A DNA stretch of 64,000 nucleotides. It comes from Pisaster brevispinus (taxonomy: Eukaryota; Echinodermata; Asteroidea; Forcipulatida; Asteriidae). Position numbers and translations under genes: made by a program. Below the pieces are notes generated by a model, which saw only the letters and a program-made list of their open reading frames with translations, had not been told where the DNA came from and did not search any database. Shown here one piece after another: positions 1-13,600 of the stretch (positions are counted from its first letter, which is position 1; each line of letters opens with the position of its first letter). The stretch lies in NCBI GenBank assembly GCA_023634235.1, contig JAMKCF010000008.1, positions 3,415,001-3,479,000 on the forward strand. The letters are read 5' to 3'.

Positions 1-802
1 TTATTGCAAATGGACAAGAGCCTTTACATGCCTATTATATAAATGAAAGGCCCTCTGTAAGTGTGTTGTAGTTGTCACCTGGAGTTGTCTCCCACCTCTA
101 CTATGCAAACCCTCAAACTCAATTACAATTTAATTCCGCCACACGGCTACATCAACTCAAACCTCTTAATGGACTGATGGATTGAGCGATCGATTAAATA
201 CATTGATTTCAATAATGTCCTTTGCTATTAATGAATACATTCTTCATACAAAATAAACTAGATTATTACATCAATACAACATTTGGGGTTCAGGTGACTC
301 AGGGTGCTTTCATGCCCTAGCCTAGGGGCGGACAAGAATACCACAGGGGTCTCATAACTAAACAACGTTTCACCCAACCTTTACACTTTGGTTATAATCA
401 AACGGTCTGTTGATTACCAAAATGTAATGGTCTTTTACAGACATGGAACTATAAAACAGGCATGCAACTGCAGTTTGTGAAAACAAGGAAAGTGTCAGGC
501 ACAAGAATGCTCTGTAGTGTGTTTTTCAATTGTCCAATAGCACAGCTCAGAAACCATGAGAAACGCCGCTAAAAAGTTTTAAAAAGAGGAAACAATTCGT
601 CGGCGGCGCACATAACAAAGAACAACAAGGAAATTAGCTGATCCACTGTGTAGTTGCATGCCTGATCGAAAGAACACCCTATTGTTTTAACGGTGAGGCA
701 AGCAGAGTAAGAACATTACTGTGACTGATATTGTCGGTTATCTTGAAGCGAACTTGAATCGTTGATCCTGATTGGTAGATCCATAGCAACACGAGTGTGA
801 TG
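1..802. other. Intergenic, no gene seen
   Basis: A/T-rich sequence downstream of NOP9 with no convincing exon, RNA gene or repeat copy that I can identify. Confidence 0.5.
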
Positions 803-1595
803 TTAAAGAGGGGCTGCATGGCCAAACTCAGTTCTGTGATGCACTCATTTTCCAATAGAAAGAGCCCTCATGAAAATCGCAAAACAAAATTGCAAGTCTC
901 CAACCTTAGGTTAAAATGGTGTTATATAAAGCTGTGTTGCGTACCCTTAAAGTGTCATTTTTGTCAAAACTCGAAAACGTTCGATGACGTCACATTTCAA
1001 ATATAAAGGTTTGTACATTTTTGTACAGAGAATTTTCAGTTCTTTCCTGACTTTTGATATAAATATTTAATCGTAAGGACATTTAAGTTGACCTTCTGAC
1101 TAGTGCAAAAAATCCTCTTTGGAATGGTACAGACTGGTTTGCTTTTGTTGTCTGATGACGTCACTTTTTAAATTTCGCTCTAAAAGCGTATCAAATAAAA
1201 TGACAAGTATTAAACCACAAACTGACTGGGTATATTTTATATAAAGGTGATCCCGTGGCTGCCGCTTCCCAGGTAGTATCGTAAACTTGGGTGTGATCCC
1301 TGGCTACACGGCAGCTTACGGTTGAATGGCCTCTGACTGGCACCCCCGAACAAAGATATTGACTAATAGGGCTGGATAGCTCAGTTGGTAGAGCGCCGGT
1401 ACGTTAATCCGGAGGTAGTTGGTTCAAGTCCCGCTCCAGTCAATTTTTTTCTTTGTTCAAACCCAAATTAAATAAAATGACCTTTACACCATTTTCACAT
1501 GAGGTTAGAGAGATTCCCCAATTTCATTAGGACTCTATCAATTGGAAAGTGAGTGCATCACAAAACTAAATTTGACCTTGGAGCACCCTCTTTAA
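803..1595. mobile_element. Inverted-repeat element flanked by TTAA, with an inserted SINE
   Basis: Left arm (about 803-885) and right arm (about 1515-1595) are inverted copies sharing TTAAAGAGGG, the block TTTTGTGATGCACTCA and the segment after it. The outer ends read TTAA on both sides (803-806, 1592-1595). A further copy of the arm lies at 11768-11850. A tRNA-derived SINE (1243-1478) sits inside. Confidence 0.5.
1243..1478 (+). mobile_element. tRNA-derived SINE, family 1
   Basis: The head resembles a tRNA with A-box-like TAGCTCAGTTGG and B-box-like GGTTCAAGTCC; the anticodon-position loop ACGTTAA would read GTT (Asn). It is preceded by a conserved GTGATCCCTGGCTACACGGC part and ends in TTTTTTCTTTGTTCAAACCC. 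Five other copies in the window show it is a SINE, not a tRNA gene. Confidence 0.8.
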
Positions 1596-1693
1596 GTGCA
1601 GTGGGCATTTTAGGCGATAGTATGTGGTGAGACGCGCACCTTCTCTTTGCAATTTGACTCACAACGAGGCAGAGCAAACTGGCAGACTGGTTT

Positions 1694-4600
1694 TTAAGTT
1701 CCTATACTCTTTTTGTGTTTTTTGTTCTTTCTCTTCTTGCCCTCTCTATGGTCATCTAGTTCCTTGGCGTCATCCGTTTGCCGACTGTCTTCCTTGTCAA
1801 TGTCCTTGGACTTCCTTCTTGTTGTTGCCGCACTCTCTATGTCTGGAGTGGTCGTAACGTCTGTCTCTGTCTGTCGTTTTCTCCGTTTGTTCTTCTTCTT
1901 GGAGGGTGGACTGTCGGCTTTCAAAAAAGATGTTGAAACTTTCCCAAAGATTTCATCTATCTCATCCTGAAAATGAAAAAGAAAAAAAAAATTGTTGGTT
2001 TGGCGTTCAAAGGTTGTGTGAAATATATCTTGACCCAATTTCATGGTTCTGCTTTACAGTAAGCAAAAAATTGGCACTGACATAAGCAGATAATTCTGTG
2101 CTTAGATCAAGCATATTATTTCACAGGTGAGCAGGGAATTTTTGCTTATGCACATGCATACAACATGTTACTAGGCATTCTCCGCTTACGCAGCTAGCGC
2201 GGAAATTCAGCGCTTGCCCCGTAGGCAAAGAATGGTGATCGCAAGGGCAGAATTCGGCGGTAAGCAGAGCCATGAAATTGGGCCCTGATGCTATCATAAA
2301 CAAGGGAGGAATGCAAAATTAAACAGAAGTAACTCAAAGTTAACCTCAAGTCTGTTTTGTATAGGTTTTCGGGGGTTATCCAGAGTTTAAAGTCGAGTTA
2401 TTATTTGCATTTCTCACCTACAAATCTAAGGTCGGCCGATTTAGGAGTAGGAATCCCTGTGTATTACTGTGCAGAGTGCATTTGCAAAGCCCGAGTCATA
2501 CTGCATGCGAATCGCAAAATCTAAGCAATTTTCCTCGCGTCACAATACTTGAACGTTTGCGCTACGTACATTGCTTTGCTTTCGCTATAATGTGAAGTAT
2601 GAAAGAGCTTAATAGCATGCTCATGGTTAGATCCACTCAGTAACTGTATACGCTTTTTTACTCTAAAATTGGCAGACAATGGGCAGAAAATAGCCGTGTG
2701 CGACGTCAATGCAAGGGGCCTTCAGAAACAAACAACAAACCATTCTACCCCAAAGTGTAGATGTGTAGTAAAAAAACAAAAATTCACAGAGCTGCCAACA
2801 TTTGCATCTTGCAATCAGGGAGATTTTGCACAACAATCAGGGAGATTTCTAACAGGAAAAAAGTTTCCACGATCCGGGAGATTGTCAAATCTGTTCATCA
2901 GAGCATGGAGAGATTGGTTGATATTCAGTGAACTCTCTGCAGAATCAGGGAGAGTTGGTAGCTCTGAATTCATGCTAAAAAAAGTTAACGTTTTCATGGC
3001 TTATTGTACGATCCACCATTCCTACGTCCGTTTGTTGTACAAAAACGAGGGTTTCGAGAGATCAAAAATCTGCCGCCATTGTTTGTAATTGGGAAGTAAG
3101 TCTGAATGATCTGAGATTCCAGCATACTATGGCCGATTATCGGTAATGGCTCATGGCCAAGGATTTTGTGATTCACGGTGAACACACCTCATATTTTCTT
3201 GCAACAGAACAACAAACCAGTGCATTTTATGAAAAACGTTTGTGCCTCTACTTTGTTTAGTCAGGGTTTCATTGTGACAATGATTATTCTCATAAACAAC
3301 TTATCCCCATGTTCAGAAAAATGAATTTTGTCCTTGAGCACAAAAAAATTTCTGAACCCAATGATGTTTATTTTGGAGACAGAACGACCGAGGTAAAAGT
3401 GCTCTTCTATTCTTAATTTACCTCCCGTGATGTTTCCTCGGTTGCATCTCCTTCCCCCGTACCAAGTGTGGCTATTTCCTCAGAGAAGGGTAGCAGTGTC
3501 ATCTCAGTGCCTTCCGATGTTGTCTTCTTTTTCTTCGTCTTACCTTGAAGGAACAATACAAGAATGCTGTACAAAAAATCTTGCAGTGTACAAAGTCTTT
3601 TAAAAAAACATCTTCACTCAAACATTTCATCAGAGAAATGTTTTCTTTTGCTGTGTTTCAGAGGCTTTCTGTGTCTAATTGATTCAATAGATCCGATATT
3701 CCTCTATTGATTGGATTACTAATGAGATTGTTTCAGTGGGCCAGACAGGGATTGAGCCTTCGATGATACATGCTCGGATTTTGAGTATGTCATGAGAAAG
3801 ACATTTGGCTTAAGGCTCAATGCAGATTTGTCCTTTGAAAAAAATAAAGGTAGAATAACAATCAACCAAAATGGTTGGCTTTGCTGGCTATTTGAAAGAT
3901 TCAAATTATCCAAACCACCACCCCTTCCTGGTTACACCACTGACTAAGAGGGTTTTAATTTTAGAATACTTCACACTTTAAGAAGGAAGAACTCACCAAC
4001 AGGTTTGTCATCATCGATGATCTCGGCAAAGAGTTTTCTCTTCTTGCTGTCCTTCCCTTGAAGCTCTTCCCAGTCCTGCCGACGATTTTTAAAGAGATCC
4101 ACTGCTAAGTTCTGGTGAACAAACTTGCCTGGAGAAGTCAGAAAATACAAAGAAAGAAACAAGTTTCATGCTGATGTCAAAAATATAAATGAAAAAAAAA
4201 TCTTCGAATAAACAAACTGGTACCGTGACAAACATAAAACAAGTCTTGCTTGTTTCTGTACAAATTTTGTTGATCTTAGAGTACAAGTCACTGGAAAAGG
4301 TCCTCCTTCCATACATCCCTCAACCAAGATCTCAACCACTAAGCACCAATGTCCATCACCATTGCTGGATTAAACTTAATCTGCTCATAAGAAGTGGACA
4401 TCACTGGTTGGGACATAACATGTGGGTCTTGCTGCTGACCCAAGCTGTTTTTTGTTTAGTTTTTGAAATGAGATATTGCCTAACATCACACGGCCGGACG
4501 GCCACTTCAAGGTGAGGGCTACGCTTAAACTGATTTGGGCTGTCAACCCAGATCAACTGCCACCAGGGGCACGTTGCCACCTACTCCCGGGGCTGAAACA

Positions 4601-7600
4601 GGGTTACCCCGTTCACAGTCCGCAAGGGTGTAGGCATGGGTATCATCCACTAGGAGCCTGGCTGGTAGAGCAGAATGCACTACCTTCCCAACTTTTTACA
4701 AAGCAATTATGGTTAAGTGCCTTGCTTCATGGGCACAATTGTCTTGACCAGGATTCGAACCCACACTCTGCTGCTGACAACACCAGAGCTTGGTTGTGGT
4801 GAACTAGACCTCTTGGCCACCAGAGAGCCGGCCACATCAATCAAGTGCCAGCTCTCTTGTGACCTAGTCAGTCTCATTAAATGCGCTGGTAACCTCGAAT
4901 GATGTGTATACATGCAAATGTTTTTGAAAAGACTTACAGCAGAGACTGCAGATGTCTGTAACAACTTGGGATAATCCTCCAGTTTTTACCGCCATGCAGA
5001 CGGCTGACATTTTTATCCAACCGTGTACAGGCACCTACCACGATACGCTCGTTTCGTTTTGCAGATACAACAGATTCTGGGAAAACTTGCCCTTGAAAAT
5101 CACCCCTGATTCCAGACCTTTGTGCTGTTGTTGTACAAATGAGGCATATGAGAATGGACAGGCTGCCTCTATTATTCGTCCTTATATTTGGCTCAGTGGG
5201 AGGCACGTCCGAGCGTTTCGAGATTCCAGCATACCATGGCAGATTTACGACTGTGAGCAGGTTCTGCAAATCATTGAGAGTGCCTACTTAATTTTCTCCA
5301 ACGGCAACATCGAATCAATGAACTAATTATGAGCACTTTTGTTGTCTTTCCTTTGTCAAGTCAGGGTTTCATTGTGGCAAAGATATTTTCAAAGGAGAAC
5401 GAACACTCAAGAAGCTCCAAAAAGTTCAGAAAAATAATACCACCAATGGGCACAGAATTGTTTTTATTTTTTAAAACACGTGGAAGGGTTAAAAGAACTT
5501 GACAAAACTGCTATGAACTGGCTCCACAGATCAGCCTCTTTATGCTGAGTGTGTCCAGCCTGATTGAAAAATCATACCAGCGAACCAACAATGTCAATAA
5601 AAGGGGAAAGGTTGAAGTAGGATTTAGTGTATGACCTTATTTATAAAAGGGGAATTCTTGGGTGTCGTTGTCTAGCGGTCAAGGGCACTGGACCCAAGCT
5701 CTGGTGTTTCTGATCAGCAGAGTGTGGGTTCAAGTTCCGAGTCATGACACTTGTGCTCTTGAGCAAGACACTTGACCACAATTTCTTCGTTCTTCAAACG
5801 GGGCATAAACATAGTTTGTTGTGTAATGAACATAAAAGAACCCTGTGAACTTATCAGTTAGAGAATGGGTCTCCCCGGGTGTTTTCTGATATGGTTGGCT
5901 GCAGATTGCGCCACAGCTCTTTGTAAAACTTCTACAAGGTGCTACTCAAAATAGGTCTCATATTCACAACGCCACATACCAATCGTAAAATCAATGGCAA
6001 GATCAGCGCCATGAGTTCCCATTTGTGGCGGAAACCGGTGCCTTATAAGCGACCATCGTTATCATTAACTTCTTCAGAGTCCCACTTACCAAAATAATCG
6101 GACTGAAGTTGTCTGCTTTTCTCTGCCAGGGCCGCAGCGAGGACTCTCTTCGTCTTGATGGACACCGCCTTGAAGAAGTTCTCGATTAAGTGGCTGCCAG
6201 TCTTATGACATGCAATCTTCACACAGTGGGTCTTCACAATACAATAAAGGTGGAATGAAAGTAAAGACATCATGAGTAAGGTTTATACAAAAGTATGTTC
6301 ACAGCTATGTTATATTATATTATATATTTCTGGCAATGAAACCAAGGGTGCCTCATGAGTGAACTTAATCACTGTAGCTCACAAGCCTGAGGAAACCTGT
6401 AAACAAGAGTGCTTGCTATGTGAACCAGAAAAACCGGGGTTAACCCCTACTCTTCCATGATGAGTTTTCTGGGTTCATTAAGGTGCACTACCAAACCTGG
6501 TATATGGGACCTATAGCTTAATATAACGCGGGCTAAAGTATTTGTGAAATCCAGCCGCTGTTATTTTTCTATTGTGTTCAGGTTACTTTTCAAGTAACGA
6601 ACAGGACCAGCTTTGTCCTCGATGAAAACTAACTTGACTGCAACATTGTAACTAACCTTTAGTTTCAAGTTGTAAATCGCAAGGGGAACTGACTGGGTAT
6701 ATTTTAAATAATTTGTGGTTGAACAAAGAAAACTTGTCTTGGGCAGGATTTGAACAAACGACCTCCAGTTTAGAGTGCCGGAGCTCTACCAACTGAGCTA
6801 TCTAGCCCTATATTGGCGGTCTCCCTATTTTGTCAGTATCTTTCTTCGGGGGTGCCAGTAAGATGCAATGCAACCATTAGCTGCCGTGTAGCCAGGGATC
6901 ACACCCAAGTTTACAATACAACCTGGGAAGCAGCAGCTAAGGTAGCACCTTAAGGGGATGCGACTTTTTAATTTAATATTTCAAGTTCTAAACCACAAGG
7001 GAAACGTAGATAAGGAAAGTTGGGAGAAGGCCGGCATGTTACACCACAGGTTGTTTGGTCAAATCCTGCTCTAGTCAAATTTTTTTTTTTCCAACCCAAA
7101 ATTACCTTTAGTTTGGCGGCAAACCGTTCCTTCCTCTTGTCGTTCACCCTGGTGCACGCCATGAATGCCTCCAGAAGGTAGCTACCGGGTGATGAGCAGG
7201 CCACCGCCGCCAGCTCATCCTCATTCATAGACAGGAAACCAGCGATGACTGGTCCACAGTGAGTAAACTTTAACATTTGCTGGAGCAGCAGGGCACCATG
7301 GAGATTGACGGTGGTCAGCTGGGACTGCACAAGAGAGAATGAAAAAAAATCCAAACCAAATGGTGAAAATTTGGTATAGCTGTCAACCACAGGGTACTCA
7401 CCAATTAACCAACTCTGTTTAACGGCAGTGTGAGCAAGCATGATTTAAAAGGCTTCTACTCCAACCATTCGCTAAGAGCCACAGCTGCTTCAAGGCTGTA
7501 CTGGCAAAATTTTGATGAGCAGTTCATTTACAAAACTACTGGTCATCGCTCATCGGCTGTACAGTCTTCTAAGAGAACAACAGACGGACTAAGAGAGGTG

Positions 7601-10600
7601 ACCAGCGAAGCTCTGAGCACTGCAGATGGCTCTGTCGCACATTCAAATACCGTCTCTCTCAGCTCAGGAGAACTTGCATCATCATCATCAACAGATAGCT
7701 AGCAACTCTGCCCACTCAGCATTTTGGGAGTATACGTGTAAATGCCACATTGCCTAAAGTTTGCACTAATCTATGTAACACATAGCGACATTGACTCCCC
7801 AAAATGACACAACCAAGTTAATTGTGATGACGACGTCAGGTCAACTGGGTCGAATGCTGATGCTTTTCCTGAATGATAATTGCTACAGTACTCTATTTTC
7901 TGTTATGAGCAGAATGTGAACAAAATGGATCCACTTGCCCAGGTGGAAAAAGACACATGGGTCGCCTTTTTTTAGAGTTGATTACCATATAATTTGCACT
8001 CAAAATCTTGGGGTCACGATCTCTGATCTCTGACCTCTATGCCTCGGCTTCAGCCTTACAGTATTTGACACCACCGTAAAGCAAAATCAAACATGTTACC
8101 ACCAAAACTCAACAAAATTTGTGTTCACACCGACAAAAATATTTGTGATATTTCACATTTTGCCTACCTTTTGTGGTTCACTAGACTCTTCGCTTTCCGT
8201 TGTCTGGGCGAAGAATACCTCATGCGTAACCATTCCAGCAATCAAACGAACACAGGTAGATTGTCTCTCTTTGGGCTGCCAGCAATGGAACGCCGACATC
8301 ACAGCCTGCAGGAAATCATCTTCAGATAAAACAAACAAACAAACAAAAATCATAAATTGGAATCACCTGTTGCAAACTGCACACCAACCATAAATGAACT
8401 ATGGTATTAATGCAAAAAAATAGTTAAAGGGGTTGTGTCGTGATGATCAAAGCAGACCCGTGGCTGTACATAAAATTATGAACTCTCACCCAATCCATAG
8501 ATATGATACAGAGGGAGTGCGCGTGCGTCCAGTAACTGGGTGAGAATTCATACAAATGCCACCCAAGTAATATATCTGTGGATTTTATTCACAGGACTCA
8601 GGAAAGTACTGAGTGGCCAGTGCTTTACATACATCCATGTATTAAGGGTAAAACCAAACAACATTCTTTAAACCTCAATGAAATTTAGCATCTATTACAT
8701 TCTGAGATGCAAAACGTTTTTAAAATATAGGTTTTGTAGACTGCTATTGCCGAGGTCAAACAATGGAAACGTACCCGTGTGAACGCCACGCGCAAAACAA
8801 TCAGTCATCATACGGGTAACCTCCATTAAAGAAAGAAGCTCAAATGAAACATCCATTTCGTCTGACAGGCCACACCTGTTATCTCCATGTAATTCCTTTT
8901 CCAAACAGTGTACATAATTGGATCATGCACAAACCAGTAGGGCTGCTGACTGCCCCAGGCAGATTAACTGCTCATCCATTTAGTTTAATGACCCAAGTAA
9001 TTCAACGCAAACATACCTAATGGGTGAAAAGGATGAATCTGAAATTCTTTAATGGAGCTTTCCCGTACTGTTGATAGGTCTTCATTTTACCTCAGTGAGG
9101 GCGCTGTTTTAGCTTGTGACATCACATGCAAAGGGTCTATATTGTGAAAGTTCTTACTTTGTTTGTCGGGATGATGTATGCAGGCTTCAGCCAGCCTCAG
9201 CACCACGCCCATGTGATTGACTCCAAGGACTGCTTCGATGTTCGGGCACAGCTTCTCGAAAATCTCTGAAAACTGAAATACAAAACATCAAAATACACAT
9301 CTATGTATTATTTCAGAAATCAGTAATGTCAAGACTATCCGAAAAACAATAATATTTTGATATTTGAAATAAAAAGTAGCATCCCCTTAAGGTGATCCCT
9401 CTGCTGCCGCTTTCCAGGCTGTATTGTAATTTTGGGTGTGATCCCTGGCTATACAGCAGTTACAGGTTGAATGGCTTCTGACTGGCACCCCTGAACAAAG
9501 ATACTGTCAAAATAGGAAGAGCGCCAGAACGTAAATCTAAAGGTTGCAGGTTCAAGTCCAGCTAGGGTCAATTTTTTTCTTTGATTAACCCAAAATTAAA
9601 AAAAAAGTTGAACTGATGATTGAATGATAACTGTTCCTGATTTATGATTACTTTTGGACAATAAAATAAACAGATGTTCAAAGACAGTCTATTTCAATAG
9701 ATGTTCAATCTATTCCAGTTTTTAATGTAAATTTCTGAAATATAATTTGCAATCCTAATACATGTACATAACATTGTTCCACAATCTTTCACCCACTTTT
9801 TTAATATTAACAACCACATTTCATGGAATTGTTTGAATCGTTCGCCAATGATGGTGAGCAAGTGACCCTTAAGCAGTTGGGTGACCAGACATTTTTTATT
9901 ATTTGGGGGAGAAGGGCGGGTAAGGGTTAGAAGCAGGGGACTCCAGCCCCCCTACCCCTCTCATTACACCACTGTCACTAAGGTCAACCTATGACCCTTT
10001 TTTAAGGAATGCAAAATTAAACGGGAAGTAGCTCCAGGTTACCCTCAAGGATTGTTGAGATTTTTCAGGTTTATCTGGAGTTCCACCTTGAGTTATTTCG
10101 AGTTACCGCTTGTTTAACTCTGCATGTCTCCCTGACAGGTTTCCTCAGAGCTTCGGAACAAGAGTGAATAAAATTACTTTTGAGGCATCTTTGGTTTTGT
10201 TTTACCAAAGCATAAATGGTTCACAATAATGATATTAATAATAGGACTCTTTAGCATGTCTAGTTCCTCACCTCCTCCTCATTCACAGCCCTTGTAATCA
10301 GCTTCTGAAGGACATAGTTGGCCACAGGATGAAGGGCCATGTCTACCAAGTGATCGCTGAAGCATTTAGGGTAAACCTCGGAGAAGAGATCACTGGAGAT
10401 CACTTGAAGGGTGGCCTCGAACAGACGGCTACCGATGCTGTCGGCTAACACAACCGGTACCCTGAACAGAAAGGACGTAAGATTAGTATGTACATGAGTG
10501 GCAAACACAATGAATGACAACATTGGTAACACGAGTTTGTCGTGTAAAGCCTGGTTCATACTTCACACAAATTGCGAAAGCGATGCGAATTTCCCTGCAT

Positions 10601-13600
10601 CACAATTGGAAAAAAGGTGAACAGGATTGTTTGCGTCACATCAATAGCTTCACATTCGCTTTCGGGTGAAGTATGAACCAGGCTTTAGTAGAATGAGTGT
10701 CACAATCCCAGGTTCCCCTGATGACAAGAGAAATGCATCCTGTACTAATTTTACGCCAGCGACTGCACCTACTCTAAAAGTCTGGAAAATTAAAAAAATG
10801 TTGTTACAAAGCTATCGCTCTTTTTTTACAGGCCTTTCCTTTTAAACTTAGGAAACATTTTTTTAATAAATATTCTCAATGTCTGACAGTTTCCGCAGTA
10901 TACGTGCACCAATAAACAATAATAACTTTGAGCTCAATCGGTTATCGGACTCTCAAGAAAATAGTAAAATGAAACCTAATATGTTTTCCCTGTTTTTCAA
11001 ATATCAGCTTTTGGACTCGCGATATCAAAACTAAAAGCCATGTTCGTATTGGACTCTTGTGTAACAAATGGGTAACTGACCATTTTAAGTCCAGTGCGAA
11101 CAGCCCAGGAAAAAAATAAACCAGGTAACTTAACCGAGTCCAATGGGTAGTTTAACCGGCCGCCTTCTGCCCAGGTAAACTAACCTGGTTGAACTAACCA
11201 AGCCAAACAAGCCATTGCTGAGGCATCGTCCTGGTAAAACTGACCAGTAAAACACCACATCCAGTTCACTGTGCAGCCAGTTTGAATACGTGCGAGACAT
11301 GCACAGTCTAGGATAACTGTACAGAAAACAAATCTACGAGAAAAAGGAACATAACTGTTTAAAACTCACTTCTTTTCAGCCTGGTCAGTGGTTTGGGTCA
11401 TCACCTTGGACTTCTGGAGGATCTTCTGGCAGAGTCTGAGACACAGACTTGGATTTGACTGATGGAGCACCAGGAGCAAGATGACGAGGACCGGACTGGA
11501 CATACGGTGTAATAAGAACTCTGCACAAGGAAAAATGAAGAAAGAAAAGAAGAAGAAAAAAAAGACATGAACCTCAGGCATTTGTCAAGCAGGGTAGTTC
11601 TTTTTTTGGGGGAGGGCAACTTGGAGGCAACCAACAGCACTGCATAACACAAGAGTAGTTCTAACAAAAGTAGTTCTAAAACATTTATGTTCCATTTGAA
11701 AAGTTTGTTTCTTTGTTTCTTGCCTAGCTGGAAGTAGAACTGGGTTGCCTCTAAATTGCCAGTATAATATAAAGAGGGGACTCCAAGGTCAAATTGAGTT
11801 TTGTGATGCACTCATTTTCCAATAGACAGAGTCCTTGTGAAAGAGAGAAAAAAAAAGGTTTAACATATACATGTATTACCTATAATTTGGCATTGAACAA
11901 TATATCTTTGTTCGGGGGGTGCCAGTCAGAAGCCATTAAACCCGATGACAACCCCGAACAAAGACACTGACAAAATACGGAGACCGCTAACATTAGGGCT
12001 AGATAAAACTCAGTTGGTAGATCGATGACATGTTAATCCGGAGGTCGCAGGTTCAAGTCCCGCTCTAGTTAATTAATTTTTCTTTGTCCAACCCAAATTT
12101 GTTTTTAAATTTACCCAGTCAGTTTCCCGTTGTGGTTTAGTATTGATAAATCTATAAACCTCCAGCCAGTATATAGCCGTTTAACAGCCGTTTAAGACCA
12201 ACAGCCGTTTAAGACCTCATTGCCACTGTTTTGTTTCCTTCTTCAAAACCATAGTGGATGATTATTGGTCAAAGAGTAGGAGGGTTTAATGAGTTTAATG
12301 AATTACCATTGAAGTTATCCGCTTTCAAGATCAAGTTGGTGATTTGCTTTAATCTCGACTGCATGCTCTCTGGTACGTTCTCCAACAGGACTTCCGTTTG
12401 CTTGTCATGCTTCTGTGTTTCTACTGAACAGTAAAACAAAAAATGACAGAGTAAAAATATTAACAGTCAAGTGAATTTACACTTGTAAGCCTCTGTAAAT
12501 TTCTACAAAAGCCGACTTCGCATTGGAATTTTTGGGAGTAAACTAGCCGAGCAAATGGCTAACTTGACCATTTTAAGTCCAATGCCAACAGCCCAGGAAA
12601 ATGTTGATGATGGGTTTCAATCTGTCAGACTATTAAGCTGTCAGACCAATGGGCTGTCAGACAAGTAGGTAAAAACTTATTTTTGGATGTACAGTAGTTG
12701 AAAATATCCAATTGGTTCAAGTTGGAAAAAAATCAAACTGAATCCAACTGAGTCCAATTGGGTCCAATTGTGTCCAAATGGTTTTGTGCCAATACACAAT
12801 ATCGAAAAAATTCAAATTGGTTCCAATTGGAAAATTCAATTGGAAATTTTGGCAAGGGTTACTTTTTGGATCACTCTAGCAGTGTCCCATGCCCATTAAG
12901 TCAGTCAGTGTTGTACATCTCCAGACTGGTCTCGTTGGTTGAGACCAGTCTCAGTTCGACCCAGTTTGATGAGGTGTCGGTTGCTTCCAAGTCTCGATTT
13001 TGAAGACTCGGTCTCGGTCTTGATCTTGGAGCAAAGGTCGCGGGGACTTGTGTGAAAACCTTTCAAGACCTCAATTTCATAATCGTTAAAAAAAAATTTA
13101 AAAATAGAAAAAAGGAACCCAAAAGAATAACAAATGTCATTTTCAAGCTGGTCCTGCAGTGTTTTTCTTTTCTTGGAGGGCTGTGCAGCTCGGTTGCGCT
13201 TTTTTTTCTTCTGCACAGCATAATGGCTATGTGACACCCATAGTGATGGCTGGGCAAAGCTGTACTGTAGGCAAAAAGCAGTGGTTCAGCATTAAAATCC
13301 ATTGAAAATAAGAAAAGTTGGTTTTGTTTACAGTACAGATTTGTCCAAGATTTCATTATCGTCTTGGTCTCGATGGGAAGGTCTCTTTCTCGGTTTTAGA
13401 CATTGAGGTCTAGGTCTTCCCCTCCCCCTCAGTCTTTGGCTCTGTCCAATCTCATGCTTTGTGCTCCAGACTACAACACCGAGTCGGAAGATTTGGCAGC
13501 CTTTAGTTAAGATGCGTGTGGTACATGGAGTCTGGGGGTCGGACATCATAACTACTTTGTCACAGTATCCATTAGGCTAAATCACTTTGAAAATATCCAC

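Noticed and set aside
1375..1442. A functional tRNA gene
   Set aside because: The stretch looks like a tRNA, but the same sequence with the same flanks recurs at five other places, so it is the head of a SINE.
4952..5326. 124-codon frame as an extra NOP9 exon or separate gene
   Set aside because: NOP9 exons 10 and 11 already join in phase. The frame overlaps a diverged repeat and shows no domain.
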